A DNA stretch of 64,000 nucleotides from Bacteroidota bacterium (GCA_017303895.1 JAFLBF010000015.1:1-64000), one strand, 5' to 3'; positions 41,428 through 50,887 are shown, numbered from the stretch's first letter. Notes: generated by a model from the sequence alone, not told the origin. Translations and numbers: made by a program.

Positions 41428-42147
41428 ATGGAGAAAAAATTAATTGTTGACGTTTGTTTATCGCCCCAATTGTATCCTGCTTACGAAAAAGAGGATACCA
41501 TTGTGGTGGTGATCGATGTGCTTCGTGCTACATCGGCAATGTGTACTGCTTTTGAATATGGAGTGGAGAAAATGATCCCTGTGGCAACACTGGAGGAAGC
41601 GCACGAATACAAAAAGCAAGGCTACCTGGTAGGAGCGGAACGTAATGGAATTGCTATTGAAGGATTTGATTTTGGGAATTCTCCATACAGTTATATGACC
41701 GGGAAAACAAAAGGTCAAACCGTTGTTATTTCTACTACCAATGGAACACAAGCCATTGAAGCAGCCCGCAAAGCATATAAAGTGGTAATAGGAGCTTTTA
41801 CCAATATTACCGCATTGTGTAACTGGTTACAAACACAAGATAAAAATGTATTGTTGCTTTGTTCAGGCTGGAAAAATCGTTTGAATCTGGAAGATACAGT
41901 GTTTGCAGGTGCAGTTGCTGAGCGATTGATCAATTCTAATTTATATCAAACCGGTGATGCCGCCTTGGCCGCACTTTTCTTATATCAGCAAACACAACAA
42001 AGTCAGGTTAAATTTTTTCATAATTCATCCCACTCCAAGCGTTTGGCTGCTATGGGACTGAAAAAAGATATTAAGTATTGTTTCACCCTCGATCAAACAT
42101 CTATCATTCCCGTTCTGGAAGGTAAATATTTGGTAAAGATGGCTTAA
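41428..42147 (+). CDS. comB: 2-phosphosulfolactate phosphatase
   Basis: 239 residues, matching ComB: VVVIDVLRATSAMCTAFEYG (about 26-45), AERNGIAIEGFDFGNSPYSY (about 71-90), STTNGTQAI and SGWKNRLNLEDTVFAGAVAE. ComB dephosphorylates 2-phosphosulfolactate to sulfolactate; it is known from coenzyme M synthesis and from sulfolactate formation in bacteria. No ComA, ComC or other coenzyme M genes are here, so sulfolactate or an alternative phosphatase role is more likely. Confidence 0.9.
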   Translation: MEKKLIVDVCLSPQLYPAYEKEDTIVVVIDVLRATSAMCTAFEYGVEKMIPVATLEEAHEYKKQGYLVGAERNGIAIEGFDFGNSPYSYMTGKTKGQTVVISTTNGTQAIEAARKAYKVVIGAFTNITALCNWLQTQDKNVLLLCSGWKNRLNLEDTVFAGAVAERLINSNLYQTGDAALAALFLYQQTQQSQVKFFHNSSHSKRLAAMGLKKDIKYCFTLDQTSIIPVLEGKYLVKMA

Positions 42148-42202
42148 TCATCTGCTGCTCATTTATTCTTATCTTTACGTATTAAATGATTGATACGTGT
42201 TC

Positions 42203-43195
42203 ATGAAAAGGATCATCTTCTTATTATTTGTTTTTGCCATTATCGCATTCTTCTGGATGCCTTCGCGTCAGCCTGCTTATACGTGGGGATTCTTTGCGCA
42301 TAAAAAGATCAACCGTATGGCGGTGTTTACATTGCCAACTGAGATGATGGGATTTTACAAGCAACACATTGAATACATTTCGGAGCATGCTGTTGATCCC
42401 GATAAAAGACGTTATGCCAATGAAGATGAAGCTGCACGCCATTATATCGATATCGATCATTATGGAAAACACCCTTTTGATTCTGTTCCAATGTATTGGA
42501 AGGCGGCCGTAAAAAAATACTCCGAGGATACATTAAAAGCCTATGGTATTGTTCCATGGCATATCGAGAAGATGGTGTACCGTTTATCACAAGCGTTTAA
42601 AGAAGAAAATCTGGATCTTATTCTTCATTACTCTGCCGATCTGGGGCACTACATTGGTGATGCACATGTACCACTGCATACAACCGAAAATTATAATGGT
42701 CAGTTAACGAATCAGAAAGGGATCCATGGTTTTTGGGAGTCGCGTATACCGGAGTTAAAATCAGAAGGATATGATTATTGGGTGGGTAAAGCAAAATATA
42801 TTGATAAGCCGATCAATAGAGCCTGGGAATATGTGAAACAAAGCAATGCAGCAGTAGATTCCGTATTGAAATTTGAAGCAGCACTGAATGCACAGTATTC
42901 ACCCGATAAAAAATATAGTTTCGAGAACAGAGGAGCAACGGTGATGAAAGTGTATTCAAAAGAATATACCGAAGATTATGATAAGATGATGAATGGAATG
43001 GTGGAACGCAGAATGCGTCAAGCTATTATTGAAGTGGGTAGTTTATGGTACACGGCCTGGGTAAATGCAGGTAAGCCGAATTTAAGTCGTTTTAACGATA
43101 AAGATATTTCCGATTCCTTAAAACTCGCCAATAAAAAAGAGGAAGAGATGTGGAAGAATGGAACCGTGAGGGAGATCAAAGGACATAATGATTGA
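42203..43195 (+). CDS. Zinc-dependent phospholipase C / S1-P1 nuclease-fold protein
   Basis: 330 residues from ATG 42203. After a signal peptide (1-25) the mature chain begins near TWGFFAHKKINRMA; in this fold an N-terminal Trp and nearby His bind zinc. Further ligands fit HYIDIDHYG (about 84-92) and HYSADLGHYIGDAHVPLH (about 141-158, HxxxD and D-x-H). The family hydrolyses phosphodiesters (phospholipids or nucleic acid); which one cannot be told. Secreted or periplasmic. Followed 3 bases later by a GSCFA gene. Confidence 0.85.
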   Translation: MKRIIFLLFVFAIIAFFWMPSRQPAYTWGFFAHKKINRMAVFTLPTEMMGFYKQHIEYISEHAVDPDKRRYANEDEAARHYIDIDHYGKHPFDSVPMYWKAAVKKYSEDTLKAYGIVPWHIEKMVYRLSQAFKEENLDLILHYSADLGHYIGDAHVPLHTTENYNGQLTNQKGIHGFWESRIPELKSEGYDYWVGKAKYIDKPINRAWEYVKQSNAAVDSVLKFEAALNAQYSPDKKYSFENRGATVMKVYSKEYTEDYDKMMNGMVERRMRQAIIEVGSLWYTAWVNAGKPNLSRFNDKDISDSLKLANKKEEEMWKNGTVREIKGHND

Positions 43196-43198
43196 GGT

Positions 43199-44170
43199 AT
43201 GAATTTTTATTTACAATTTACGATCCCGGCATTTCAACAAAAATTGAGCTATGAGCAGAAATGCATATTCATAGGTTCCTGCTTTGCAGAGAATATTGGA
43301 GAGAAAATGCAGGAGCATAAATTCAATTGTTTGATCAATCCTCATGGCGTACTGTACAATCCAATAAGCATTGCACAGGCTTTAAGAAGATATTTGAATG
43401 ATGCTTCATTGAAGGATGAAGACTTGTTTTATGCTCATGAGCAATGGAACAGTTGGGAACATCATAGCCGGTATTCACATGCGGATAAAGAGCAATGCAT
43501 AAAAAGTATCAACCAGGAGATAGCAGCAGCACATACGTATTTAAAAGAAGTGCAATGGTTGTTCATCACCTTCGGATCATCATTTGTTTATAAGCGAAAA
43601 GACAACGGCAACTATGTTGGTAATTGCCATAAAGTGCCTGCTGCACAATTTGAGAAGGAGCTCTTGTCGAGTGAATATATTATCAAAGAATACAGCGAAC
43701 TGATCCTTCAATTGAAAAAGTTCAATCCAAATTTAAAGATCGTTTTTACGGTTAGTCCTGTCCGTTACATCCGGGATGGTGTGGTGGAGAATAACATTAG
43801 CAAAGCAAATCTGATCACTGCCGTTCATGAGCTGGTAAATGCTTTTGAGCATGTGTTTTATTTTCCTGCGTATGAGATCGTGATCGATGAGTTGCGTGAT
43901 TACCGTTTTTATAAAGAAGATCTGGTGCATCCGAATGAGATAGCGATCAATTATGTATATGAAAAGCTTATTGAAGTATTGTTGGATAAATCCACTAAAA
44001 AGCAGCAGGAGAAGATCCTTGAATTGATCAATGCCATGCGGCATAAGCCCTTTAATGAGCAAAGCGAAGCACATCAGAAATTCAAAGCGAATTATTTGGC
44101 ACGATGTAAAGAAATTCAGAAGGAACTTCCGGTCATCGACCTAAAAAAAGAAGAAGCGTATTTTGGTTAA
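43199..44170 (+). CDS. GSCFA-domain protein
   Basis: 323 residues. The defining motif IGSCFAENIG is at about 24-33; later blocks NPHGVLYNP, LFITFGSSFVY, KIVFTVSPVRYIRDG and DLVHPNEIAINYVYE follow in family order. The GS...DxxH-like arrangement (Ser after Gly, DLVHPN near 241) recalls SGNH esterase folds, so an esterase/acyl-hydrolase role is plausible. The last codons lie inside a long terminator stem. Second gene after the phospholipase-like gene, gap 3 bases. Confidence 0.85.
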   Translation: MNFYLQFTIPAFQQKLSYEQKCIFIGSCFAENIGEKMQEHKFNCLINPHGVLYNPISIAQALRRYLNDASLKDEDLFYAHEQWNSWEHHSRYSHADKEQCIKSINQEIAAAHTYLKEVQWLFITFGSSFVYKRKDNGNYVGNCHKVPAAQFEKELLSSEYIIKEYSELILQLKKFNPNLKIVFTVSPVRYIRDGVVENNISKANLITAVHELVNAFEHVFYFPAYEIVIDELRDYRFYKEDLVHPNEIAINYVYEKLIEVLLDKSTKKQQEKILELINAMRHKPFNEQSEAHQKFKANYLARCKEIQKELPVIDLKKEEAYFG

Positions 44171-44190
44171 AAATACGCTTCTTCTTTTTT
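44144..44190. terminator. Long terminator stem overlapping the end of the GSCFA gene
   Basis: About 20 pairs: AAGAAGAAGCGTATTTT on the left and AAAATACGCTTCTTCTT on the right, loop GGTT. The left arm encodes the last residues and the stop is in the loop. Serves the GSCFA operon, perhaps also the convergent barrel gene. Confidence 0.8.
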
Positions 44191-44205
44191 ATTGGAAATT
44201 AGTTC

Positions 44206-44859
44206 TTAGAATTTAAAACTCACTCCACCTGTTATGTAGGAGATACCATAACCAACTTCGCCAAATACACCTACATTTTTTGCAAAATACCAGCGTGCAC
44301 CTGCAAATAAGGAATAAGCAGGATAAGCAAAGCTGTTTGCTATTTTGTATGCATTTTTATTTTCTGGTCTTGGATCGTTTGTTTCATAGTTATAGATACT
44401 CATACGAGCGCCAATGATAACACCTGCATACACTTCGGCTTTTTCACTGTTCAATACATCCCAATGGTAAGCAGCACGTCCTGCTAACATCAAGGATGTC
44501 CAATTGTGCTCATAGTAGTATGAATTCAGGTCATAAATGGAAGTATAGGTGTTTTTGTAATGAGCCGTTTGGAATCCTACATATCCTCCTACTCCAAGGT
44601 ATCCGGGTCCGATACGATCCTTCCATGGTTGTTCATAGCTTACACTGAAAGCAGGAGTAGAGCGGTAGGTGCCACCAATACCTCTGTAATAGCGAATGCT
44701 TCCAAAACCAACACCAACATTGATAATATGGGTGTTATCATCGAAGCATTTTCCTCCCGATCCATTGTTTTTAAGGATCAATTTTTCTTCTGATAGGCCA
44801 TTTGCAAATCCCGATGCAAATAAAACCAATGATGCGATTAATGTGGTTAACGTTTTCAT
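44206..44859 (-). CDS. Outer-membrane beta-barrel protein of unknown function
   Basis: 217 residues. Signal peptide 1-20 (SGFANG), then alternating amphipathic strands rich in Tyr/Gly (NVGVGFGSIRYYRG, GPGYLGVGGYVGFQTAHYKN, VYAGVIIGARMSIYNYE, FGEVGYGISYITGGVSFKF) and a terminal Phe, typical of an 8-strand OmpX/OmpA-like barrel. Substrate or role unknown. Single gene with promoter TACATTTG at 44875-44882. Confidence 0.8.
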   Translation of the reverse strand: MKTLTTLIASLVLFASGFANGLSEEKLILKNNGSGGKCFDDNTHIINVGVGFGSIRYYRGIGGTYRSTPAFSVSYEQPWKDRIGPGYLGVGGYVGFQTAHYKNTYTSIYDLNSYYYEHNWTSLMLAGRAAYHWDVLNSEKAEVYAGVIIGARMSIYNYETNDPRPENKNAYKIANSFAYPAYSLFAGARWYFAKNVGVFGEVGYGISYITGGVSFKF

Positions 44860-44874
44860 GGTGTTATTTTTTTA

Positions 44875-44882
44875 CAAATGTA
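44875..44882 (-). promoter_or_regulatory. Beta-barrel gene promoter -7 box
   Basis: Minus-strand TACATTTG, 16 bases before the ATG. It abuts the terminator of the next gene. Confidence 0.55.
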
Positions 44883-44894
44883 CGAGCAAAAAAA

Positions 44895-44919
44895 ATGCTT
44901 CCACTAATTATGGAAGCAT
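44895..44919 (-). terminator. Terminator of the PNGase F-like gene
   Basis: ATGCTTCCA (44895-44903) pairs with TGGAAGCAT (44911-44919), with a long T-run on the minus strand. It lies 27 bases past the stop. Confidence 0.85.
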
Positions 44920-44945
44920 TTTTTGAACATTTTATTATTTATCAA

Positions 44946-47900
44946 CTATTCTTTTATCCATTTTTTTGAAATGAAATCGTTCTCTGTTTTTAATCGTACA
45001 AAGTAAATTCCTGCCTTTAAGTAACTTAGGTCCGTTTCCAGGCTTTCAGCCGATAGCTCCTTGAACTCATGTGTTAAGATCAGTTTTCCTAATAGATCGG
45101 TGATCTCAATTTTTCCATCTTGTTTCTCTAGCAAATTCACATCCACATATAAATGGCCATTGCTCGGATTCGGATACACATTTAGTGTTGCTTCATTGGT
45201 AAGAATGTATTCATCTACACCTACCATCATTCCTGTTGTGAACTGTTGGAATATTTTTCCTCCAAAGTCATTTCCAAAATTCTTAATGATGACATTGCTG
45301 GTGGCTTTTTTGAAACGTATATAACCAGCACCTTGTGCGGAGTTGGCCCACCAGCTTAATCCATCTTCTCCACTGTCGGTCAATTCAAACTCATAACATC
45401 CATCAGGTAGTGTGAGCGTATCTTTATAGATCGTATTTGCTGTCAGGTTATTTCGTTGGTGTACGATATTGCCAGCTGAGTTTTTAAGCGTGTACTGATT
45501 CTCTCCCGGATAATTGTTGCTTTTGAATTCGATCACAAAGGTAGATGGCATAGCAGGAGGATACACATAGTTTGTTGTCTTTGAATTATTAGGGGCATAT
45601 TGATCAGCGGCTCCATTTGGATTGCTTATGGTAACTGTAAAGGCTGTTGCATTTCCAACCCAGTTCATGTCACCTAATTTCACTTCTGCGCTTTCCATGA
45701 ATTTTAAATTGCCTGTCCAGTTATATACACTTGGTGTTGCGCCATTTAAGCCATACGTGATCGTAAGTGACGTTAAGTCCGATGATCCGGTATTGTTAAT
45801 TCGTATCACAGGATTGTCACAGATAGGGTTGTAGCGTAGCCACATTTGATCTTTACTTGGTGAAAGAATATCTTCAATTGCCGCATCCAATGTAAAGTTT
45901 GGTGCACCATAACTTACTACCTGATCTTCGATCTGATAATAACTCCATTCGCCATTGTTCGTATATGCTTGTACATCATGGTCGAGTGTTACTGCATTCC
46001 CCGGTGTTACAAAAGGTGTTAATTCAAAATCATAGGTCCATACTTCAGCACCCGGACACCAGTTGGCTCTGTCATACACCCATGTTCCTCCTTGAGGATA
46101 CAATGGATTCACATCACAGTTGTCGCGCCAAACCAATTGAGAGAATTGCTGCGTGCCATTTACTTTGTAGTAATGGTATTTCGGACAAAATTCAGCACAG
46201 TTGGATGGAGTATCCATTCCATGCCCGGTTACACGAGATTTCCAGCGGGCTGTAACGGCATTAGTTGGAATAGTTGCAGTTTTAGGAATTAAATGATTTT
46301 CGATCGGATTGTTTGTATGTCCGTAATCAAATGCTCCTGTATAAATATTTTGAATGTCGATCACATCACGTGGTGGTGTTCCTTTGATCATGATAAATTT
46401 CATATCAAGTAATTCCTGCCAGTTACCAGCTGCGAGATGAACACTATCCGCTAAAAGTGTTCTGTAATCGCTTACATCAAATGTCCAGGTCCAACCGGTT
46501 CCTAAACTTAATCCATTTCCATAAGGAGTGATGTAACGTGCCAATTCATAGCGTATCACTTGCGGAAATTTTTTATACCAATCGTAATAAGCGATGTGCA
46601 TAGTGCTATCAGGTGTTACCCAGGTGGAATCGATCGCTTGTCCAGATGCATTGTATTGATAATTGCTGTAGTAAGCCGGCCAAACAATAATGGTGTCCGT
46701 AGCTATACCGGGATTGTTGATAGAATCGGTGTAGCTGATGATCTGCATAGGAGTATTTTGAATAGAGTCGATCACCAATATTGAATCGATCTGAGTTGTA
46801 AACACACCTTGCTCAAATACGATGTTTGGTCGTGTGTAGGTTTGCTGAAACTGTGTGATCAGATCGCTTGAGTTTTTTAATGGATTGTCAACCGAATTAA
46901 GAATGGCCGTTGAATGATTTCCCGGTGCAATATCCGTTGCAGTAGCATAATTTCCATCATTGAATTGATAATGTACTGCTAAATTATTGTAGTTGGGATG
47001 TGCTGCAGAAATTCCATTGTTCATTAAGCCTTGAATGCTAGTTTGGTCTAATTCGGAATTGAATACCATGAAATCATCCATCTTACCTTCATAGGTTTGT
47101 GAGCCATTCCAATTTCCTTTTCCAATTCTAAATTTTTTAATGTTCTTCATGGATTTGGTTTTGCCTGTACCGCTGAACCAAAGATTTCCATTCAAATAGA
47201 TCTTCATGGAACCTGTCACTTTATTTTTTGTAAATGTCCAATAATTCCACTGACCTTCAATTTCGGCTGTAGTAGCTGTTTTGCTGATGCGGTCATACGA
47301 AGTGGAGCTAAATCCGGCATCCCAATACACTTTACTATCCGACCAAGGCATGTGTGCATTTAGAATTCTGTTACCTAATGAGTCAACTGCTTCAAAGCAG
47401 CTACCATCTTGAGGTTGATATTGTGGTGTTCCATAAGCCCAATAAGCAACTGTTACAAACGAGTCGATTGAAACAAGTGTGTTGTTCAATGGAATATCAA
47501 TATACCCTGTTGAGTGAAAAGATGCAACTCTGTCCGCTCCTGCGTTGAATAATCCTGAATGATAAGTGGTGTTGGTAGAAGCAACAAGATTATCTGTTCC
47601 TGCTTGTGTATTGTCGTAAGTAAGTTCAATCAATAAATTGGATGTTCCATCCCAGTTGAAAGGTGTTGTTAATTGTAAACTGTTCCAGCCTGTTGAATTG
47701 AAATTGGTGTTTTTGGAATATACAGTAGTGAAGCCTGTTGAATTGAATGTAGCTTGTGTTAATGAATCCAATGTTACTTGTTTGATCTTAATGGTAAGAT
47801 CGCTCATAGAACTTCCTAATGTTTGTAAAAAGAATTGAAGTCCGGTAATGTTTCCGGCACTCATCCCTGCAGCCGACATTTCTGAAGCTTTCCATAAAAA

Positions 47901-48374
47901 CTGTGTGCGCGATACAGGATTCGCAGTTCCGAATGGAAGAGTACTGTTCACATTTCCACTGCCAACAGTATATGTGTTTAGTGAAGTGGTATCGGTGTGA
48001 TTCGCATAATATTGCCAGCTCGGATGATAGGAGTAGGATGGTGTATTCATGAATTGAATACTGTCCGGACTATTGCCATTTACTGCATAGGTTGGTTGAT
48101 GAATAAGTGTTGAGTCTTGCAAGCCTGTGTTTTTGTATAGATAGGTATAAGTCAAATAATCCCATTCACCGCAAGCCGGGCTTTGAGCCGGATTACATTT
48201 TAATGTGTATTGCATCAATATTTTTTCAAAGCGGACGGTGTCGCTCGGGAAAACAAACCAGGCATCCTGTGGTGATCCAAAAGTGAATGTTTGTACAGTA
48301 ATAGTATCTCCTGCTTGGGCAAATGCCGGTTGAAAACTTAAGAATGTTATGAGTGTATAAAACAGTTTCTTCAT
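44946..48374 (-). CDS. Secreted PNGase F-like protein with LamG insertion and T9SS type A tail
   Basis: 1142 residues. Signal peptide 1-19. Residues 22-80 match the PNGase F N-terminal domain (FPSDTVRFEKILMQYTLKC, PACGEWDYLTY). Residues about 135-290 are the domain shared with the T9SS protein at 15825-19820. Residues about 295-480 are a LamG/concanavalin-like domain (YWAYGTPQ, KIYLNGNLWFSGTG, FRIGKGNWNGSQTYEGKMDDFMVF). Residues about 590-850 resemble the PNGase F catalytic and C-terminal part (DVSDYRTLL, WKSRVTGHGMDTPSNCAEFCPKYHYYKVNG, WRDNCDVNPLYPQGGTWVYDRANWCPG). The tail ends with a type A sorting domain (YPNPSNGHLYVDV). Predicted to remove N-glycans outside the cell; activity not established. 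Confidence 0.85.
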   Translation of the reverse strand: MKKLFYTLITFLSFQPAFAQAGDTITVQTFTFGSPQDAWFVFPSDTVRFEKILMQYTLKCNPAQSPACGEWDYLTYTYLYKNTGLQDSTLIHQPTYAVNGNSPDSIQFMNTPSYSYHPSWQYYANHTDTTSLNTYTVGSGNVNSTLPFGTANPVSRTQFLWKASEMSAAGMSAGNITGLQFFLQTLGSSMSDLTIKIKQVTLDSLTQATFNSTGFTTVYSKNTNFNSTGWNSLQLTTPFNWDGTSNLLIELTYDNTQAGTDNLVASTNTTYHSGLFNAGADRVASFHSTGYIDIPLNNTLVSIDSFVTVAYWAYGTPQYQPQDGSCFEAVDSLGNRILNAHMPWSDSKVYWDAGFSSTSYDRISKTATTAEIEGQWNYWTFTKNKVTGSMKIYLNGNLWFSGTGKTKSMKNIKKFRIGKGNWNGSQTYEGKMDDFMVFNSELDQTSIQGLMNNGISAAHPNYNNLAVHYQFNDGNYATATDIAPGNHSTAILNSVDNPLKNSSDLITQFQQTYTRPNIVFEQGVFTTQIDSILVIDSIQNTPMQIISYTDSINNPGIATDTIIVWPAYYSNYQYNASGQAIDSTWVTPDSTMHIAYYDWYKKFPQVIRYELARYITPYGNGLSLGTGWTWTFDVSDYRTLLADSVHLAAGNWQELLDMKFIMIKGTPPRDVIDIQNIYTGAFDYGHTNNPIENHLIPKTATIPTNAVTARWKSRVTGHGMDTPSNCAEFCPKYHYYKVNGTQQFSQLVWRDNCDVNPLYPQGGTWVYDRANWCPGAEVWTYDFELTPFVTPGNAVTLDHDVQAYTNNGEWSYYQIEDQVVSYGAPNFTLDAAIEDILSPSKDQMWLRYNPICDNPVIRINNTGSSDLTSLTITYGLNGATPSVYNWTGNLKFMESAEVKLGDMNWVGNATAFTVTISNPNGAADQYAPNNSKTTNYVYPPAMPSTFVIEFKSNNYPGENQYTLKNSAGNIVHQRNNLTANTIYKDTLTLPDGCYEFELTDSGEDGLSWWANSAQGAGYIRFKKATSNVIIKNFGNDFGGKIFQQFTTGMMVGVDEYILTNEATLNVYPNPSNGHLYVDVNLLEKQDGKIEITDLLGKLILTHEFKELSAESLETDLSYLKAGIYFVRLKTENDFISKKWIKE

Positions 48375-48394
48375 TGGGTTTAACGTATTTGTTT

Positions 48395-48402
48395 CAAAAA
48401 TA
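48395..48402 (-). promoter_or_regulatory. PNGase F-like gene promoter -7 box
   Basis: Minus-strand TATTTTTG, 21 bases before the ATG. Confidence 0.55.
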
Positions 48403-48510
48403 AACTTTCGCGCTATTTTACTGTTTTCAAAATGCAGACATTATTAGTAATTGTTAAGCTTTTTTATCTTTATTATTGTGTAACTTTACAATTATTAAAA
48501 AAGAGTAACT

Positions 48511-49638
48511 ATGAAGATCGGAATTGTTTGTTATCCAACCTTTGGTGGAAGTGGTGTGGTTGCCACTGAATTAGGAAAAGCATTGGCACAAGAGGGACAT
48601 AAGGTGCATTTTATTACTTACAGTCAGCCGGTGCGACTTGATTTTTTCTCGGAGAATTTGTTCTACCATGAGGTATCTGTATCCGATTATCCTTTGTTTG
48701 ATTATCAGCCTTATGAGTTAGTCTTGTCGAGTAAATTGGTGGATGTAGTGAAATATGAAAAATTAGATCTGTTGCATGTACATTATGCTATTCCACATGC
48801 TTCGGCTGCCTATATGGCCAAACAAATATTAGCATCACAGGGAATCAATATTCCCTTTATTACCACATTGCACGGAACCGATATTACTTTAGTAGGGAAA
48901 GATCCTTCTTTTGAGCCGGTGATCACTTTCGCGATTAATAATAGCGATGCAGTAACTGCTGTTTCAGAAAGCTTAAGACAGGATACGATCAAAAATTTTC
49001 CGAATGTAAAAAAGGATATTAAAGTGATCCCCAACTTTATTTGTTTGGATGAATTTAAATTTGATAATCTACAATGCCATAAAAAAATGTATGCTCCGAA
49101 TGGAGAGCGATTGTTGATCCATGTTTCGAACTTTAGGAAGGTGAAACGAGTGGACGATGTGTTGAGGGTGTTCGATCGAGTGAGAAAAGAAGTCCCTTCC
49201 AAATTAATCTTGATAGGTGATGGTCCTGAGCGCGCTAATATTGAAAAATTATGTCGCGAATTGAATACCTGTGATGATATTAAATCGTTAGGAAAGATCG
49301 TAAATCCGGAGCAGGTGTTGGCAATAGCAGACCTATTTTTGTTACCATCGGAAACCGAAAGTTTTGGATTGGCTGCATTGGAAGCAATGGCAAGTAAGGT
49401 TCCTGTTATATCTACCAATTCAGGAGGTTTGCCCGAAGTGAATGTGCATGGCGTGAGTGGTTATATGAGTAATGTAGGGGATGTAGAGGATATGGCAAAG
49501 AATGCTATTCGCATTTTGATTGACGACAAGACCTTGGATCAATTCAAAGAAAATGCTTATCAGCAAGCCAAACAATTTGATATAGAAAAGATCTTGCCGA
49601 TGTATGAGAAATTATATCGCGATGTGATCGGAAAATAG
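48511..49638 (+). CDS. bshA: N-acetyl-alpha-D-glucosaminyl L-malate synthase
   Basis: 375 residues, a GT4-family retaining glycosyltransferase. BshA joins UDP-GlcNAc and L-malate, the first step of bacillithiol synthesis. Diagnostic: MKIGIVCYPTFGGSGVVATELG (Gly-rich loop), LHVHYAIPHASAAY, TTLHGTDITLVG, VSNFRKVKRVDDV, and the C-terminal nucleotide-binding ETESFGLAALEAMA (E-x7-E near 290). bshB and bshC are not in this window. Monocistronic; a TAACTTTA box near 48481 may be its promoter. Confidence 0.95.
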   Translation: MKIGIVCYPTFGGSGVVATELGKALAQEGHKVHFITYSQPVRLDFFSENLFYHEVSVSDYPLFDYQPYELVLSSKLVDVVKYEKLDLLHVHYAIPHASAAYMAKQILASQGINIPFITTLHGTDITLVGKDPSFEPVITFAINNSDAVTAVSESLRQDTIKNFPNVKKDIKVIPNFICLDEFKFDNLQCHKKMYAPNGERLLIHVSNFRKVKRVDDVLRVFDRVRKEVPSKLILIGDGPERANIEKLCRELNTCDDIKSLGKIVNPEQVLAIADLFLLPSETESFGLAALEAMASKVPVISTNSGGLPEVNVHGVSGYMSNVGDVEDMAKNAIRILIDDKTLDQFKENAYQQAKQFDIEKILPMYEKLYRDVIGK

Positions 49639-49640
49639 GG

Positions 49641-49982
49641 TTATCCTCCAGCTTTTTTTACTTTGTAATTAGCGTCTGTCAGTAGTTTCAAAACTTTGTC
49701 GCGGTGGTCGCCTTGAATAAGAATCTCTTCGTTTTTTACACTGCCACCTACACCACATTTCTGTTTGAGCATTTTTCCTAATGCTTCCAGATCAGCTTCA
49801 TTTCCAATGAATCCATTCACACGGGTGATCAGTTTTCCGCCTCCGATGCGGTCTAAAAAAATTTTTAAATTCTGCTGCTGAGGAGGAAGCGATTCCATTT
49901 GTTCCTCCGCATCATTATTAAATTCAAAGTTCTTATTCGTAGAATACACGAAGCCGTCTTTGTCGTTATTTTTTTTACTCAT
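49641..49982 (-). CDS. SUI1/eIF1-family translation factor (YciH type)
   Basis: 113 residues. The C-terminal SUI1 fold (about 38-113) is clear: [59 protein letters not shown]. The GCGVGGS-like turn (KCGVGGSVK) and IQGDHR motif are signatures. The N-terminal 35 residues are disordered. Likely influences start-codon selection, which is of interest given the leaderless genes here. Only 2 bases separate it from convergent bshA. The lipid kinase gene ends 7 bases upstream. Confidence 0.92.
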   Translation of the reverse strand: MSKKNNDKDGFVYSTNKNFEFNNDAEEQMESLPPQQQNLKIFLDRIGGGKLITRVNGFIGNEADLEALGKMLKQKCGVGGSVKNEEILIQGDHRDKVLKLLTDANYKVKKAGG

Positions 49983-49989
49983 AGCGCAA

Positions 49990-50877
49990 TTAATTTACTT
50001 TGGGGATGATCACATTCAAGGATGCAGTATCTACTTGTATAAGTATCTCATTTCCGATCTCTATTGGTTCTCCATCAATGTGTGCGATGGTGCTGGGTTG
50101 TTTTACTTTCACCACTTTGGCTTTAATGATCTCCAGGTGTGCTGATTCATGCAAGCTGCCTTTGAATAAACGATAGCCGATCGATAAGGCACTCATAAAT
50201 TTAAAGTTTTTCAAAATAGCAATATCCATGATACCATCCGATATGTCGGCTGTTGGAGCAATGTAGGCGTTGTTTCCCCATTGTGATCCATTGGCAAAGC
50301 TGATCAAAAATGCTTCGGGATAGATCGTTTTTCCATCAATCTCCAATTCATATTTACGTGCTTTGTATTTAGGAAATTCGCGCATGATCACTTTCAAATA
50401 AGAGGAGAACCCTCGCTTACCAAACTTTGCAAATTCCCAACCGATGTGTGCATCAAATCCAATGCCTGCAACGTTCACAAATGTCTCTTTGTTAAACCGG
50501 ATGCTGTCAACTGTGGATATTACACCTGTATTGATCACATCCATGGCTTTCTTCAGGTCGATCGGAATTTTTAAATGTCTTGCCAATCCGTTTCCTGAGC
50601 CTGCCGGAATGATTGCCATTGCTGTTTTTGTGCCGATCAATCCTTTGGCTGTTTCATTCACAGAGCCATCGCCACCAACCGCCACTACAATGTCAAAATT
50701 CCGTGAAGCGGCATCTTTTGCCAGTTCGGTAGCATGCTTTGCTGCTTTTGTATATTGTATCTCGTATTCAAAAAGGGTTCTGTCAAGCAGCTGGTCGATC
50801 AGTTTCTCGATAATTTTTTGTCTTCCAATTCCTGAAATGGGATTAACAATAAAACATATTTTCTTTTTTGTGTTCAA
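49990..50877 (-). CDS. Diacylglycerol-kinase-family lipid kinase (YegS/DgkB-like)
   Basis: 295 residues. DAGK catalytic motif [18 protein letters not shown] (about 65-82) and nucleotide-binding [18 protein letters not shown] (about 90-107); N-terminal [15 protein letters not shown] (about 12-26); C-terminal beta-sandwich ending [11 protein letters not shown]. Phosphorylates a lipid or long-chain base. Located between the SUI1 gene and an LTA-synthase-like gene with gaps of 7 and 10 bases, so these three form one operon. A lipid-linked phosphate role beside a phosphoglycerol-transferase-like enzyme is coherent. Confidence 0.9.
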   Translation of the reverse strand: MNTKKKICFIVNPISGIGRQKIIEKLIDQLLDRTLFEYEIQYTKAAKHATELAKDAASRNFDIVVAVGGDGSVNETAKGLIGTKTAMAIIPAGSGNGLARHLKIPIDLKKAMDVINTGVISTVDSIRFNKETFVNVAGIGFDAHIGWEFAKFGKRGFSSYLKVIMREFPKYKARKYELEIDGKTIYPEAFLISFANGSQWGNNAYIAPTADISDGIMDIAILKNFKFMSALSIGYRLFKGSLHESAHLEIIKAKVVKVKQPSTIAHIDGEPIEIGNEILIQVDTASLNVIIPKVN

Positions 50878-50887
50878 GTGCTGCGTT

